Assembly: GCF_003255815.1 (NCBI RefSeq)
Contig: NC_037670.1
Span: forward strand, 69,957,470-70,021,469
Length of the DNA stretch: 64,000 bases
Direction: 5' to 3'
Source of the DNA: Theropithecus gelada
Lineage: Eukaryota > Chordata > Mammalia > Primates > Cercopithecidae
The notes beneath the pieces were generated by a model, which was not told the DNA's origin, did no database searches, and was given only the letters and a program-made list of their open reading frames with translations. Below are positions 1 through 11,301 of the stretch, in pieces. The position numbers were made by a program, and so were the translations under genes. The stretch's first letter is position 1, and each line of letters opens with the position of its first letter.

Positions 1-3000
1 CAAGAGCTCTCTTTTGCGCATATTAACTTGGGGTTCCTACCCCCCAACAATCACCAATTAATAAATTGTCATCCTTCTTATAGATTAGTCTTGATTGCAA
101 TGTAGACTTGTGGTTGACTGTGGTCTCTGGAGCCTGTCTTCCTTGTCTTGAAGCCCACCCACACTAGCTCTGTAATCTGAAGGAAATGACAACTTTTCTG
201 TACCTCAGTTTCTTTTAATGTTTAGTTTTCTTATACAAAAATTTTTTTCCCATTAGTTATTGGAGTACAGGTGGTATTTGGTTATATGAGTAAGTTCTTT
301 AGTGGTGATTTGTGAGATTTTGGTGTACCCATCACCCAAGCAGTATACACTGCACCATATTTGTAGTCTTTTATCCCTCGACCCCCTCCCACTCTTCCCC
401 TGAAATCTCCAAAGTCCATTGGATCATTCTTATACCTTTGAATAATAATTAAATTAGATGTACAACATGTATTCTATACTTTATAGCTTAGCTTTACTTT
501 ATAACTTAGCTCCCACATATCAATGAGAACATATGATGTTTGGTATTCCATTTTTGAGTTAGTTCACTTAGAATAATAGTCTCCAATCTCAGCCAGGTCA
601 CTGCAAATGCTGTTAATTCATTCCTTTTTATGGCTGAGTAGATAACATAATACCACAGTTTCTTTATCCACTTGTTGATTGATGGGCATTTGGGTTGGTT
701 CCATGATTTTGCAATTGGGAATTTTGCTTCTATAAACATGCATGTGTAAGTATCTTTTTCAAATAAGGACTTCTTTTCCTCTGGGTGGATACCCAGTAAT
801 GGGATTGCTGGATCAAATGGTAGTTCTACTGTTAGTTCTTTAAAGAATCTCCATACTGTTGTCCATAGTGGCTGTACTAGTTTACATTCCCACCAGAAGT
901 GTAGAAGTGTTCCCTGTTTACCACATCCATGCCAATATCTACTGTTTTTCATTTTTTTGATTATGGCCATTTTTGCAGGAGTAAGGTGGTATCACATTGT
1001 GGTTTTGATTTGCATTTCCCTGATCATTAGTAATGTTGAGCATTTTTTCATATGTTTGTTGTCCATTTGTATATCTTCTTTTGAGAATTGTCTATTCATG
1101 TCCTTAGCCCATTTTTTGATGGGATTGCTTGTTTTTTTCTTACTGATTTGTTTGAGTTCATTGTAAATTCTGGGTATTAGTCCTTTGTCAGATGTACAGA
1201 TTGTGAAGATTTTCCCCACTCTGTAGGTTGTCTGTTTACTCCGCTGACTGTTACTTTTGCCATGCAAAAGCTCTTTAGTTTATTTAGGTCCCAGCTATTT
1301 ATCTTTATTGTTATTGCATTTGCTTTTGGGTTCTTGGTCATGAAATTCTTGCCCAAGCCAATGTCTAGAAGGTTTTTTCAGTGTTTTCTTCTAGAATTTT
1401 GATAGTTTCAGGTATTAGGTTTAAGTCCTTAATCTATATTGAATTGATTTTTCTATAAGGTGAAATGTGAGGATCCAGTTTCATTCTCCTACATGTGGCT
1501 AACTGATTATCCCAGCACCATTTGTTGAAAAGGGTGTCCTTTCCCCACTTTATTTTTTGTTTCCTTTGTCAAAGATCAGTTGGTTGTATGTATGTGGGTT
1601 TATTTCTGGGTTCTCTATTCTGTTCCATGGGTCTATGTGCCTGTTTTTACAGCAGTACCATGCTGTTTTGGTGATTATGGCCTTATAGTATAGTTTGGAA
1701 TCAGGTACTGTGTGATGTCTCCAGAATTTTTTGTTGTTGTTGTTTTTGTTTTGTTTTTTTTTTTGGCTTAGTCTTGCTTTGGCTATGTGGGCTCTTTTTT
1801 TGGTTCCATATGAATTTTAGAACTGTTTTTTCTAATTCTGTGAAGAATGATGGTGGTATTTTGGTGGGAATTGTGTTGAATTTGTAGATTGCTTTTGGCA
1901 GTATGGTCATTTTTACAGTATTGATTCTACCCATCCATGAGCAGGGGATGTGTTTCCATTTGCTTGTGTCACCTATGATTTCTTTCAGCAGTGTTTTGTA
2001 GTTTTCCTTGTAGAGGTCTTTTGATTCCTTGGTTAGGTATGTTCTTAAGTATTTTTTTTTTTTTTTTTTTTTGCAACTACTGTAAAAGAAGGTTGAGTCC
2101 TTTATTAGATTCTCTGCTTGGTTGCTGTTGGTGTATAGAAGAGCTACTGATTTGTGTACATTAATCTTGTATTGGGAAACTATGCTGAATTCTTCTATCA
2201 GTTCTAGGAGTTTTTTGGAGGAGTCCTTAGGGTTTTCAAGGTAAGTGATCATACTGTCAGCAAACAGTGACAGTTTGACTTCCTCTTTACCAATTTGTAT
2301 GCCCTTTATTTCTTTCTTTTGTCTGGTTGCTCTGTCTAGGACTTCCAGTACTATGTTCAAGAGGAGTGGTAAGGGCGGGCAATCTTTGTCTTGTTCCAGT
2401 TCTCAGAGGAAATGCTTTCAACTTTTCCCCATACAGTATTATGTTGGCTGTGTGTGTGTGTCATAGATGGCTTTTATTACATCAAGGGATGTCCCTTGTA
2501 TGCTGATTTTGCTGAAAGTTTTAATTATAAAGGGGTGCTGGATTTTGTCAAATGCTTTTTCTCTATCTATTGAGATGATTGTGTGATTTTGTTTTTAATT
2601 ATGTGTATGTGGTGTATCATATTTATTGACTTGCATACATTAAACCATCCCTGCAGCCCTGGTGTGAAATACACTTGATCATGGTGTTGTTGGATTTGGT
2701 TAGCTAGTATTTTGTTAAGGACTTTAGCATCTATGTTCATCAAGGATATTGGTGCATAGTTTTCTTTTTTGGTTATATCCCTTCCTGGTTTTGGTATTAG
2801 GGTGATGCTGGCTTCATAGAATGAATTAGGGAGGATTCCTTCTTTCCCTATCTTGTGGAATAGTGTCAAAACTATTGACACCAATTCTTTTTTGAACCTC
2901 TGGTAGAATTCTGCTGTGAATCTGTCTGGTCCTGGACATTTTTTGGTTGGTAGTTTTTTAACTACCGTTTCTATCTCACTGCTTGTTATTGGTCTGTTCA

Positions 3001-4230
3001 GGATATCTAATTCTTACTGATTTAAACTAGGAGTGTTGTATTTTTCCAGGAATTTATCCATCTCCTCTAGGTTTTCTAGATTATGTGCACAAGGTGTTCA
3101 CAGTAGCCTGGAATGATCTTTTGTATTTCAGTGGTGTCAGTTGTAGTATCTCCTGTTTCAATCCTTAGTGAGGTTATTTGGATTTTCTCTCTTCTTTTCG
3201 TAGTTAATCTTGCTAACAGTCTATCAATTTTATCTTTTTAAAGAATCAGTTTTTTGTTTCATTTATCTTTTGTATTTTTTTTTGTTTCAATTTCATTTAG
3301 TTCTCCTCTGATCTTGGTTATTTCCTTTCTTCTGCTGGGTTTGGGTTTGGTTTATTCTTATCTCTCCAGTTCCTTGAGGTGTGATCTTAGAATGTCAGTT
3401 TGTGCTCTTTCAGTCTTTTTGAGGTAGGCATTTAGGACTATGAACTTGCCTCTTAGCACTGCCTTTGCTGTACCCCAGAAGTTTTGGTAGGTTGTGTCAT
3501 TATTGTCATTCAGTTTGAAGGATTTTTAAATTTCCATCTTGATTTTGTTTTTGACCCAATGCTCAGTCAGGAGTAGGTTATTTAATTTCCATGTATTTGC
3601 ATGTTTTTAAAGGTTCCTTTTGGAGTTGATTTCCAGTTTTATTCCACTGTGGTCTAAGGGAGTGATTGATATAATTTCAATTTTCTTAAATTTATTGAGG
3701 CTTATTTTATGACCTATCGTATGATCTATCTTGGAGAAAGTTCCATGTGCTGCTGAATAGAATGTGTATTCTGTGGTTGTTGGATGAAATGTTCTGTATA
3801 GTCTATTTGTTCCAAGGTATAGTTTAAATTCATTGTTTCTTTGTTGGCTTTCTGTCTTGATGACCTGTCTAGTGCTGTCAGTGGAATATTGAAGTCTCCT
3901 ACTGTTACTGTGTTGCTGTCTATCTCATTTCTTATGTCTATTAGTAATTGTTTTATAAATTTGGGAGCTTCAGTGCTACGTCCATATATGTTTAAGATTG
4001 TGATATTTTCCTGTTGGACAAGGCCTTTTACTATCATATAATGTCCCTCTTTGTCTCTTTTAACTGCTGTTGTTTTAAAGTTTGTTTTGCCTGATATAAA
4101 AATAGCTACCCCTGCTCGCTTTTGGTGTCCATTTGCATGAAATGCCTTTTTCCACCCCTTTACTTTAAGTTTATGTGAGTCCTTATCTATTAGATGAGTC
4201 TCCTGAAGGCAGCAGATAGTTGCTTGTGAG

Positions 4231-4533
4231 TTTTTTTTTTTTTTTTTTTTTGAGACAGAGTCTCGCTCTGTCGCCCGGGCTGGAGTGCAGTGGCCGGATC
4301 TCAGCTCACTGCAAGCTCAGCCTCCCGGGTTTACGCCATTCTCCTGCCTCAGCCTCCCGAGTAGCTGGGACTACAGGCGCCCGCCACCTCGCCCAGCTAG
4401 CTTTTTATATTTTTTAGTAGAGATGGGGTTTCACCGTGTTAGCCAGGATGGTCTCAATCACCTGACCTCATGATCCACCCGTCTCGGCCTCCCAAAGTGC
4501 TGGGATTACAGGCTTGAGCCACCGCACCCAGCC
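4231..4533 (-). mobile_element. AluY-type element with Old World monkey (AluYR-like) differences
   Basis: Full-length, low-divergence Alu flanked by CTTGTGAG direct repeats (4223-4230 and 4534-4541). Differences from human AluY: GGCCGGATCTCAGCTC, CACCTCGCCC followed by GGCTAG-like CAGCTAG, the extra T in TATTTTTTAGTAG, CCCGTCTCGG and GGCTTGAGCC. These together match the macaque/baboon AluYR lineage. It is the youngest-looking Alu here. Confidence 0.9.
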
Positions 4534-4609
4534 CTTGTGAGTTCTTATTCATTCTGTGGTTCTGTATGTTTTAAGTGGAGCTTTTAGGCCATTTACATTC
4601 AATGTTAGT

Positions 4610-4645
4610 ATTGAAATGTAAGGTACCATTGAAATGTAAGGTACC
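4610..4645 (+). repeat. 18-base tandem duplication in L1
   Basis: Two exact copies of ATTGAAATGTAAGGTACC at 4610-4627 and 4628-4645, inside the L1. A local slippage duplication. Confidence 0.9.
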
Positions 4646-4756
4646 ATTGCATACATTGTACTGTTTGTTGTCTGGGTACTTGGGTTTTTTTGTTTTTTGT
4701 TTTACTTTTTAACTTGTACTTTTGCTTTTGTTTTATGGGTCCTGTGTGATTTACAC

Positions 4757-5249
4757 TTTTTTTTTTTTTAAGGCGGAGTCTCATTCTGAAAACAAGTCAC
4801 TAAGCACACACTGACTCAAGGGGTAAGGAAGTAGACTCCACCTCCTTGAAGGGAAATTACCTATATCAATTATTTGGATTCTTCTGTATGTGAGATTTAT
4901 CTCTCATTTTCATTTACTTATTTATTCAAACTTTATTTATTTATTTATTTATCTATTTATTTTTATTGAGACGGAGTCTCACTCTGTCACCTAGGCTGGA
5001 GAGCAGTGGTGCAGTCTCGGCTGACTGCAACATCTGCCTCCTGGGTTCAAGCAATTCTCCCGCCTCAGCCTCCCAAGTAACTGAGATTACAGGTGCCTGC
5101 CACTGCATCTGGTGATTTTTTGTATTTTTGGTAGAGACAGGGTTTCACTATGTTGGCCAGTCTGGTTTTAAACTCCTGACCTCAGGTGGTCCACCTGCCT
5201 CGGCCTCCCAAAGTGCTGGGATTAAAGGTATGAGCCACCATGCCCAGAC
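4757..5249 (-). mobile_element. Chimeric Alu insertion with foreign 3' segment
   Basis: Inside the L1. Read on the minus strand: a full Alu (about 5249-4966), an A-rich (TAAA)n tail, 160 bases of non-L1, non-Alu sequence (4950-4789), then 19 bases like the very end of another Alu (4788-4770), then an A-run (T at 4757-4769). The L1 resumes on both sides. The 160-base piece is repeated at 15400-15561. No clean target duplication is visible. Confidence 0.75.
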
Positions 5250-5252
5250 AAC

Positions 5253-6200
5253 TTATGCTTTAAAGAGGTTCTGTTTGGATGTGTTTCCAGGATTTGTTTT
5301 AATATTTAGAGCTCCTTTTAGCAGTTCTTGTAGTGGTGGCATGGTAATGGTGAATTCTCTCAGCATTTGTTTGTCTGAAAAAGACTGTATCTTTCCTTCA
5401 TGTATGTTGCTTAGTTTCACTGGATACAAAATTCTTGGCTGATAATTGTTTTGTTTGAGGAGTCTGAAGGTAGGGCCCCAGTCAGTTCTGGCTTGTAGGA
5501 TTTCTGCTGTGAAATCTGCTGTTAATCTGGTAGGTTTTCCTTTATACATTACCTGGTGCTTCTGTCTCACAGCTTTTAAGTTTCTTTCCTTCATCTTAAC
5601 TTTGGATAACCTGATGACAATATGCCTAGGTGATGATCTTTTTGTGATGAATTTCCCAGGTGTGCTTTGTGTTTCTTGTATTTGGCTGTTTAGGTATCTC
5701 ACAAGGCTGGGGAAGTTTTCCTCGATTGTTCCCCCAAATATGTTTCCAAGCTTTTAGAATTCTCTTCTTCCTCAGGAACACCAATTATTCTTAGGTTTGT
5801 TCATTTAACATAATCCCAGACTTCTTGGAGGCTTTGTTCATATTTTCTTATGCTTTCCTTTTCTTTGTTGGACTGGGTTAATTTGAAGACCTTGTCTTTG
5901 ATCTCTGAATTTCTTTCTTCTACATGTTCAATTCTATTGCTGAGACTTTCCAGAGCATTTTGCATTTCTAAAAGTATGCCCAAAGTTTCCTGAATTTTTT
6001 ATTGTTTTTTCTTTAAGCTATCTATTTCCTTGAATATTTCTCCCTTCACATTTTGTACCATTTTTTTTCATTTCGTTGCACTGGGCTTCACCTTTCTCTT
6101 GTGCCTCCCTGCTTAATAACCAGCCTCCTGAATTCCTTTTCTTTTTCAGGTAAATCAGGGATTTCTTCTCAGTTTGGATCCATTGCTGGTGAACTAGCAT
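5253..6200 (-). pseudogene. L1 ORF1 remnant (coiled coil, RRM, C-terminal domain)
   Basis: The RNA-binding ORF1 protein of L1. The coiled coil is seen at 5983-5801 (ends NEQ-like KYEQSLQEVWDYVK) and the RRM plus C-terminal domain at 5702-5253 (contains GKPTRLTADF and QMLREF). The frame is broken between them and the N-terminus is hard to align. Confidence 0.82.
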
Positions 6201-6214
6201 GATTTTTTGGGGGC

Positions 6215-7490
6215 TTTTAAAGAGCCTTGTTTTCTCATATTACCAGGGTTAGTTTTCTGTTCCTTCTCATTTGGGTAAGACTGTCAGAGGGAAAGTCAAG
6301 TGCTGAATGCTGTTGTTCAGATTCTTTTGTCCCGCAGGGTGTTCCCTTTATGCGGTACTCTCCCCCTTTTCCTATGGATGAGGCTTCCTGTGAGCCAAAT
6401 TGCAGTGATCGTTGTCTCTCTTCTGGGTCTAGCCACCCAGTGAGTCTACCTGGCTCTGGGCTGGTGCTAGGGGTTGTCTACACAGAGTCCTGTGATGTAA
6501 ACCATCTATGGGACTCTCAGCCATGGATACCAGTGCCTGTTCTGGTGGAGGTGGCGATGGGGTGCAATGGACTCTGTGAGGGTTCTTAGCTTTGGTGGTT
6601 TAATGGGCTATTTTTGTGTTGGTTGGCCTCCTGCCGGGAGGTAGTGCTTTCCAGAGAGCATCAGCTGTAGTAGTATGGAGAGGAACCGGTGGTGGTCAGG
6701 ACCCTAGAACTCCCACAATTATATGCTCTTTGTCTTCCATTACCAGGGTGGGTAGGGAAGGACCATCAAGTAGGCACAGGTCTAGGCGTGTCTGAGATCA
6801 GACTTTCATTGGGTGGGTCTTCCTGCAGCTGCTGTGGAGTATGGGGTGAGATACTCAGGTCACTGGAGTTGAATACCTAGGAGGATTATGGCTGCCTCTG
6901 CTGAGTCATGCAGGTTGTCAGGGAAGTGGAGGAAAGCCGGCAGTCACAGGCCTCCCCCAGCTTCCCCCGACATCCCTGAGTCTATTTCCAGGTGGAGGGT
7001 GACATGGGCTTGAAAACTTGCCCCAGGCTACCTGCTTCCCAGCTGTGAAAGACAAGGGCTTGGTTCTTCCCCCACCTATGGAGTCTGCATACCACATTTG
7101 CACCCTCCCCCGAATTCTGGCCAGGAGGCCTCCCTCATCCTTACATGTTTCATGGTTTGTAGAATCTTGAGTCGTCCACAGGATAGGAACTAAAAACTCT
7201 GAGAACTCCAGGACGGTGTTTTGTGGTTGGCCAAGATCAAGCCTGTTTGATGCACCCTAGCAACAGACAGGTCCCTGGAACTGATGCACACACAGCAACA
7301 GCACAGTCAGGGATGATGCAGAGAACAGCGGGGACTCTCCAAACCCCTGGTGACCTGATGACTACTGTGCTGTCAGCAATGTGTGTGAGCACCCAGCTCC
7401 TGCACCTATCAATATTAAAAGATTTTTCTTTCTAGTCATGAGACTGAACTCTGCAAGATAAGTTTTGGCACTGGTGGAGAGCTGTGCTCA
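6215..7490 (-). promoter_or_regulatory. L1 5' UTR remnant
   Basis: GC-richer than its surroundings and non-coding in both directions. The piece around 6600-6690 (minus strand, pattern of TCCTCTCCATACTACTACAGC) matches the 5' UTR of older primate L1s as I recall it. It would have held the internal Pol II promoter; no evidence of activity. Confidence 0.6.
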
Positions 7491-7540
7491 GAATTTTTTT
7501 TTTCCACTGAGGCATTTTATTTATAAATGTGTATTGTATG

Positions 7541-7853
7541 CTGGCTGGACACAATGGCTTATGCCTGTAATTCCAACACACTAGGAGGCTGAGGCAGGCA
7601 GACTGCTGGACTTCAGGAGTTCAAGACCAGCCTGGGCAACGTGGGAGACCTCATCTCTACTAAAAATACAAAAATTACCTGGGAGAGGTAATGCCTGCCT
7701 GTAGTCCCAGTTACTCAGGAGGCTGAGGCAGGGGGATCGCTTGAGCCTGGGAGGTCAAGGCTGCAGTGAGCTGAGACCATGCTACTGTACTTCAGCCTGG
7801 GTAACAGAGTGAGACTCTGTCTTAAAACAACAACAACAACAACAACAACAAAA
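7541..7853 (+). mobile_element. Alu (old, AluJ-like) with (CAA)n tail
   Basis: Dimeric Alu, diverged, ending in a CAA microsatellite tail at about 7828-7850. It abuts the 3' end of the RPS15A pseudogene. Confidence 0.85.
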
Positions 7854-7855
7854 AG

Positions 7856-8288
7856 TTATATTACATCTCTAGAAAAAATTCCAGGATTTTCTCTCCTGTG
7901 TGTTATCGTCTTGCTTCTTCATGGCCCATGATACCAGCTAAGGTTATCAGTACAAGGAAACCAAACTGGCAGGATGGGAGCAGATTATTAGTCATTTTTC
8001 TAGATCTTTGAGTTGCACATCAAATCTGGAACTAATCGCTTCACATTTGTTTAACCTGCCTGTGAGGTTGACAACAATTTTCCCAGCTCTGTGATCCTCA
8101 AGGATTTCAAATTCACAATGTAGCCATGCTTCGTCATCACAGTTAGAAACTGGACAACAACTTGAGAGCATGTCCTAGTAAGAACTTGGTGTTTGCCTCT
8201 CTTTTTGGCAGCACTGATGCTCTTGAGAACATCAGCCAGGACATTCATGCACACCATAGTGGCAGCACTGAAAGATGGCAGGAAGAGT
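7856..8288 (-). pseudogene. RPS15AP: RPS15A processed pseudogene
   Basis: Intronless copy of the mRNA for 40S ribosomal protein uS8 (RPS15A). The start codon is at 8257-8255, preceded by about 30 bases of the parent's 5' UTR (CTGCCATCTTT). Recognisable stretches are MNVLADVLKS and FLTVMTKHGYI. A one-base deletion after HGYI shifts the frame; further down a Trp codon and a Lys codon have become stops (around 7995 and 7905). The parental stop region is followed within about 15 bases by the tail of the neighbouring Alu, so the original 3' UTR and poly(A) are lost. Non-functional. Confidence 0.88.
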
Positions 8289-8567
8289 TGCACTCAGGAT
8301 TCTAATTCCTACATCTCCAGCTAATATGAGAGTATGAGATAAGTAAGTTGCAAGTAAATAATGAAGCCCACCTATCACACAATCATCTGCACAACCTGTA
8401 AAAGGATCATTACAGCATGAAAATATGTTTATGTTATAATATAGAAGTGAAACAAACAAGTGATAATATATATAGCTGGATCCCTTGCTAATTTAAAATT
8501 TTACTGTGGATGAATATCTGTATAACAGTCTCTATCAACAGATCTACATTTAGAAGTATATACATCA

Positions 8568-8876
8568 GGTTGGGTGTGGTGACCCACGCCTGTTGTCCCA
8601 GCACTTTGGGAGGCCAAGGCGGGTGGATCACCTGAGGTCAGGAGTTCGAGACCAGCCTGGTCAACATGGAGAAACCCCATCTCTAGTAAAAATACAAAAA
8701 ATTAGCCAGGTGTGGTGGTGCTCACCTGTAGTCCCAGTTACTCAGGAGGCTGAGGCAGGAGAATCACTTGAGCTTGGGAGGCGGAGGTTGCAGTCAGCCA
8801 AGATCATGCTGCTGCACTCCAGCCTGGGCAACAGAACGAGACTCCATCTCAAAGGAAAAAAAAAAAAACAAAAAAC
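8568..8876 (+). mobile_element. Alu (AluS-like)
   Basis: Dimeric Alu with A-rich tail; imperfect flanking repeats resembling TATACATCA/TACATACACCA. Confidence 0.88.
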
Positions 8877-9699
8877 GAGGTACATACACCAAAATATTAA
8901 CAATGGTTATTTCTGGGTGATAGGATTATGAAGGACTTACCTTTTGCTTATTGTTTTTTTTCTAATTTTCTCAGTGTTAAATACATATTGCTTATTTTAT
9001 AAAATAGTTCTTTTTCAAGGAAGAAATTCTAGTGATAGCAGAACTAATATGCACTGAAAAATATGGGTATGTAAGCTATTTATGTTAGAAACTTTAAAAT
9101 CATTTAAAAACATAATCCAAACAAGGTTTGGAGAGAAAAAAACAGTAAAATACATTTTTGAAGCTATCTGGAAAATTTCATCATGGACTGGAGATTAGAT
9201 TGCATTTGTCAAACTAGGGCCTGCTGCCTGTTTCAGCAAATAAAGTTTTGATAGACTACAGTCATGCTTGTTTGTTTATGAGTAGTCTAAGGCTGCTTTC
9301 TTTTTATAACAGCAGAAGTTCAGTAATTTTGACAAAGAACTCAGAGCTCACAAAGCCAAAAGCAGTTATTATTTGGCCTTCTATAGAAAAAAATACTGAT
9401 ACATTAAAGTTATATGAAAAACATTCATAACTTTTGGAGAGTCAAATGGAATAATCTCTACATATTTCACTCTCATATCTAAGATTTGCTTTAATATATT
9501 TCAACAAGAAAGACTAAAGTAAAAAGGGATAGATGGAAAGAATCTTGATAATTGTTGAAGCTAAGTGAAGACTATCTTAGGATTCATTTTGTTTTCTTCT
9601 CTACATTTGTGTGACTTTTTGTACAAGGAAAGAACATAAAACTGTTTAAGTCAGTTAATTAGTATACATGATAGATTATTTACCAAAGTGGCTGCAATT
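8877..9699. other. AT-rich intergenic sequence, nothing recognised
   Basis: No conserved frame, RNA gene or clear repeat seen. Confidence 0.5.
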
Positions 9700-10430
9700 A
9701 CTCTTCTCCATATCCTTCAGTTGGGGAATCCTGTGGTGTATCTGTACAGTGAAATATTACTTAGCAATAAAAAGGAAGAACTACTGATCCACTTAACAAC
9801 GTGGATGAATTTTAAATGCATATTGCTGAGTGAGCCTGATTCAAAAGGCTACATATTTGTATTCATCCATTTTTGCACTGCTAAGAAGCTCTACCTGAGA
9901 CTGGGTAATTTACAAGAAAAGAGGTTTAATTGGCTCACGTTTCTGCAGCTGTTTAGGTAACATGGCTGGAGAGGTCTCAGGATACTTTCTAAGGGAAGCA
10001 GGCACTCTTACACGGCTGGAGAAGGAGAAAGAGACAGAAGAGGGAGGGGCTACATGCTTTTAAACAACCAGATCTCATGAGAACCCACTCGCTGGCATTA
10101 GAACAGCAAGTGGGAAATCTGCCCCCATGATCCAATCACCTCCTACCAGGCCCCTCTTCTAACATTGGGGATTACAATTTGACATGAGATTTGGGTGGGA
10201 ACACCAATCCAAACCATATCAGTATTGCACGGCATTCTGGAAAAGGCAAAACTATACGGATGGAGAAGAGATCAGTGGTTGTCAGGGGTTGAGGATTGTG
10301 CGGGGGGGCTTACTACAAAAAGAAAATTTTGAGGGGGTATGGGAACTTCCTAGTATACTGAGTATGGTGATGGCATGATTTTATGCCCAGTCTTGGGTGA
10401 TTTTAGTTATTATCAGATAATCACCAGTGA
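9700..10430 (+). mobile_element. Old L1 3' end, split by a MaLR LTR
   Basis: 9700-9857 resembles the end of an L1 ORF2/3' UTR (AGCAATAAAAAGGAAGAACT, ACGTGGATGAATTTTAAATG). The match resumes at 10222 with CATTCTGGAAAAGGCAAAACTA and GATCAGTGGTTGTCAGGGG. The LTR between them is a later insertion. Confidence 0.75.
9858..10221 (-). mobile_element. Solitary MaLR LTR (MST/THE1-like) inserted in L1
   Basis: Antisense LTR from TGTATTCATCC to AACCATATCA, with the family's GAGACTGGGTAATTTA segment. Flanks ATATT/GTATT agree at 4 of 5 positions, fitting a 5-base target duplication. Confidence 0.85.
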
Positions 10431-11301
10431 TCTGAACAACTCTGCATTAGAAAGAATATCCAACTTCTGAGAGGCTGACACTGTAACCCTCACTCTCTAA
10501 TGAGGTGCTGCCCCTGAGAAGTTCCTAGCTCTTTACTATATTCCTTTTGATCTGGACTCCTCACGCCATGAAAACTGTCCACGCCAGTCTCCTCTTATAG
10601 CTCCCTCTCATCAGAATGCCTTACTTCCCTTTGCTTTAGCCTCATAAACCTTTGTCTAAGGAAGAGAGAATGGTGTGTGCAGAACCTCAGGTTGTCACTT
10701 AGCTATCTCCTGGCCAGTCCCTTAGGGACTTGAGCCTAGTTCTTAAGGAGAAGGTGATTGAAATAAGCTGAATGACTCAAGAGAAGATGTCACCTCAGAG
10801 GATGATGCCAGAAAACTAAAGCAAAATCTGTTCTGTCTCATAGCCTAATAACAACAACAAAAATTCTGTCAACACAAGGTTGGAGTGTAAGAGAGGCTAG
10901 TTCCACACTGGAAAAAGTTCTGACAAATGAACAACCAGGAGCATGTACATGGTGACCAACGTGAGGCCACCAGTGACCTTTATGGTCCCAGGAGCTGTGA
11001 CCCATAGAAGCACAGGTGGGTCTACAGAGCACAGAGTGGGTCACAGGGGCACAGAAGAGTGGCCATATTGACTTCATGGAAGACATGCAATCTGCCCTAA
11101 GATCTTGTGACAAAAGAAGAAAGACAGAGCTAGGAGACACTCAAGGAAAGGATTCTGTGACTGTGAAAACTGCCTCTCAATGGTACCCTGCATTAGAGAC
11201 CTGGGAAATGTGGCTGTTGGATGCTTTCTTTCCTGGACACCATTGTAACACTGAGTGTCACAACGATCCTCTAAGATTGAGACATTCTTGTCCTTGCTGT
11301 G
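10431..11301. other. Intergenic sequence, nothing recognised
   Basis: Includes open frames of up to 100 codons but without any family resemblance. No RNA gene seen. Confidence 0.45.

Larger units (their letters stand above)
508..4740 (-). pseudogene. L1 ORF2 remnant (endonuclease, reverse transcriptase, Cys-rich end)
   Basis: Pieces in shifting frames: endonuclease at about 4037-3726 (contains VGDFNIPL), reverse transcriptase around 2880-1700, and the C-terminal segment at 970-506, including LLHFWWECKLVQPLW and FDPAIPLLGIHP. Frames change and stops occur between pieces. An Alu (4231-4533) interrupts the N-terminal endonuclease part. The low-complexity run at 2050-2072 breaks the RT region further. 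Confidence 0.85.
225..7490 (-). mobile_element. Near full-length L1 LINE (primate L1PB/L1MA-like), inactive
   Basis: Antisense L1 with its parts in order on the minus strand: 5' UTR (about 7490-6215), ORF1 (about 6200-5253), ORF2 (about 4740-508) and 3' UTR (about 505-225). Family assignment rests on the 3' UTR (the antisense stretch with TTGGAGTACAGGTGGTATTT), which is older than L1PA. Both reading frames are broken many times and split by two Alu-type insertions, so it cannot move. The exact 5' end is unclear; no clean target duplication was found. Confidence 0.88.

Noticed and set aside
506..970. 154-codon frame as a protein gene
   Set aside because: C-terminal part of a decayed L1 ORF2.
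8051..8293. 80-codon frame that contains RPS15A residues
   Set aside because: Reads out of frame after a one-base deletion; a processed pseudogene, not a gene.
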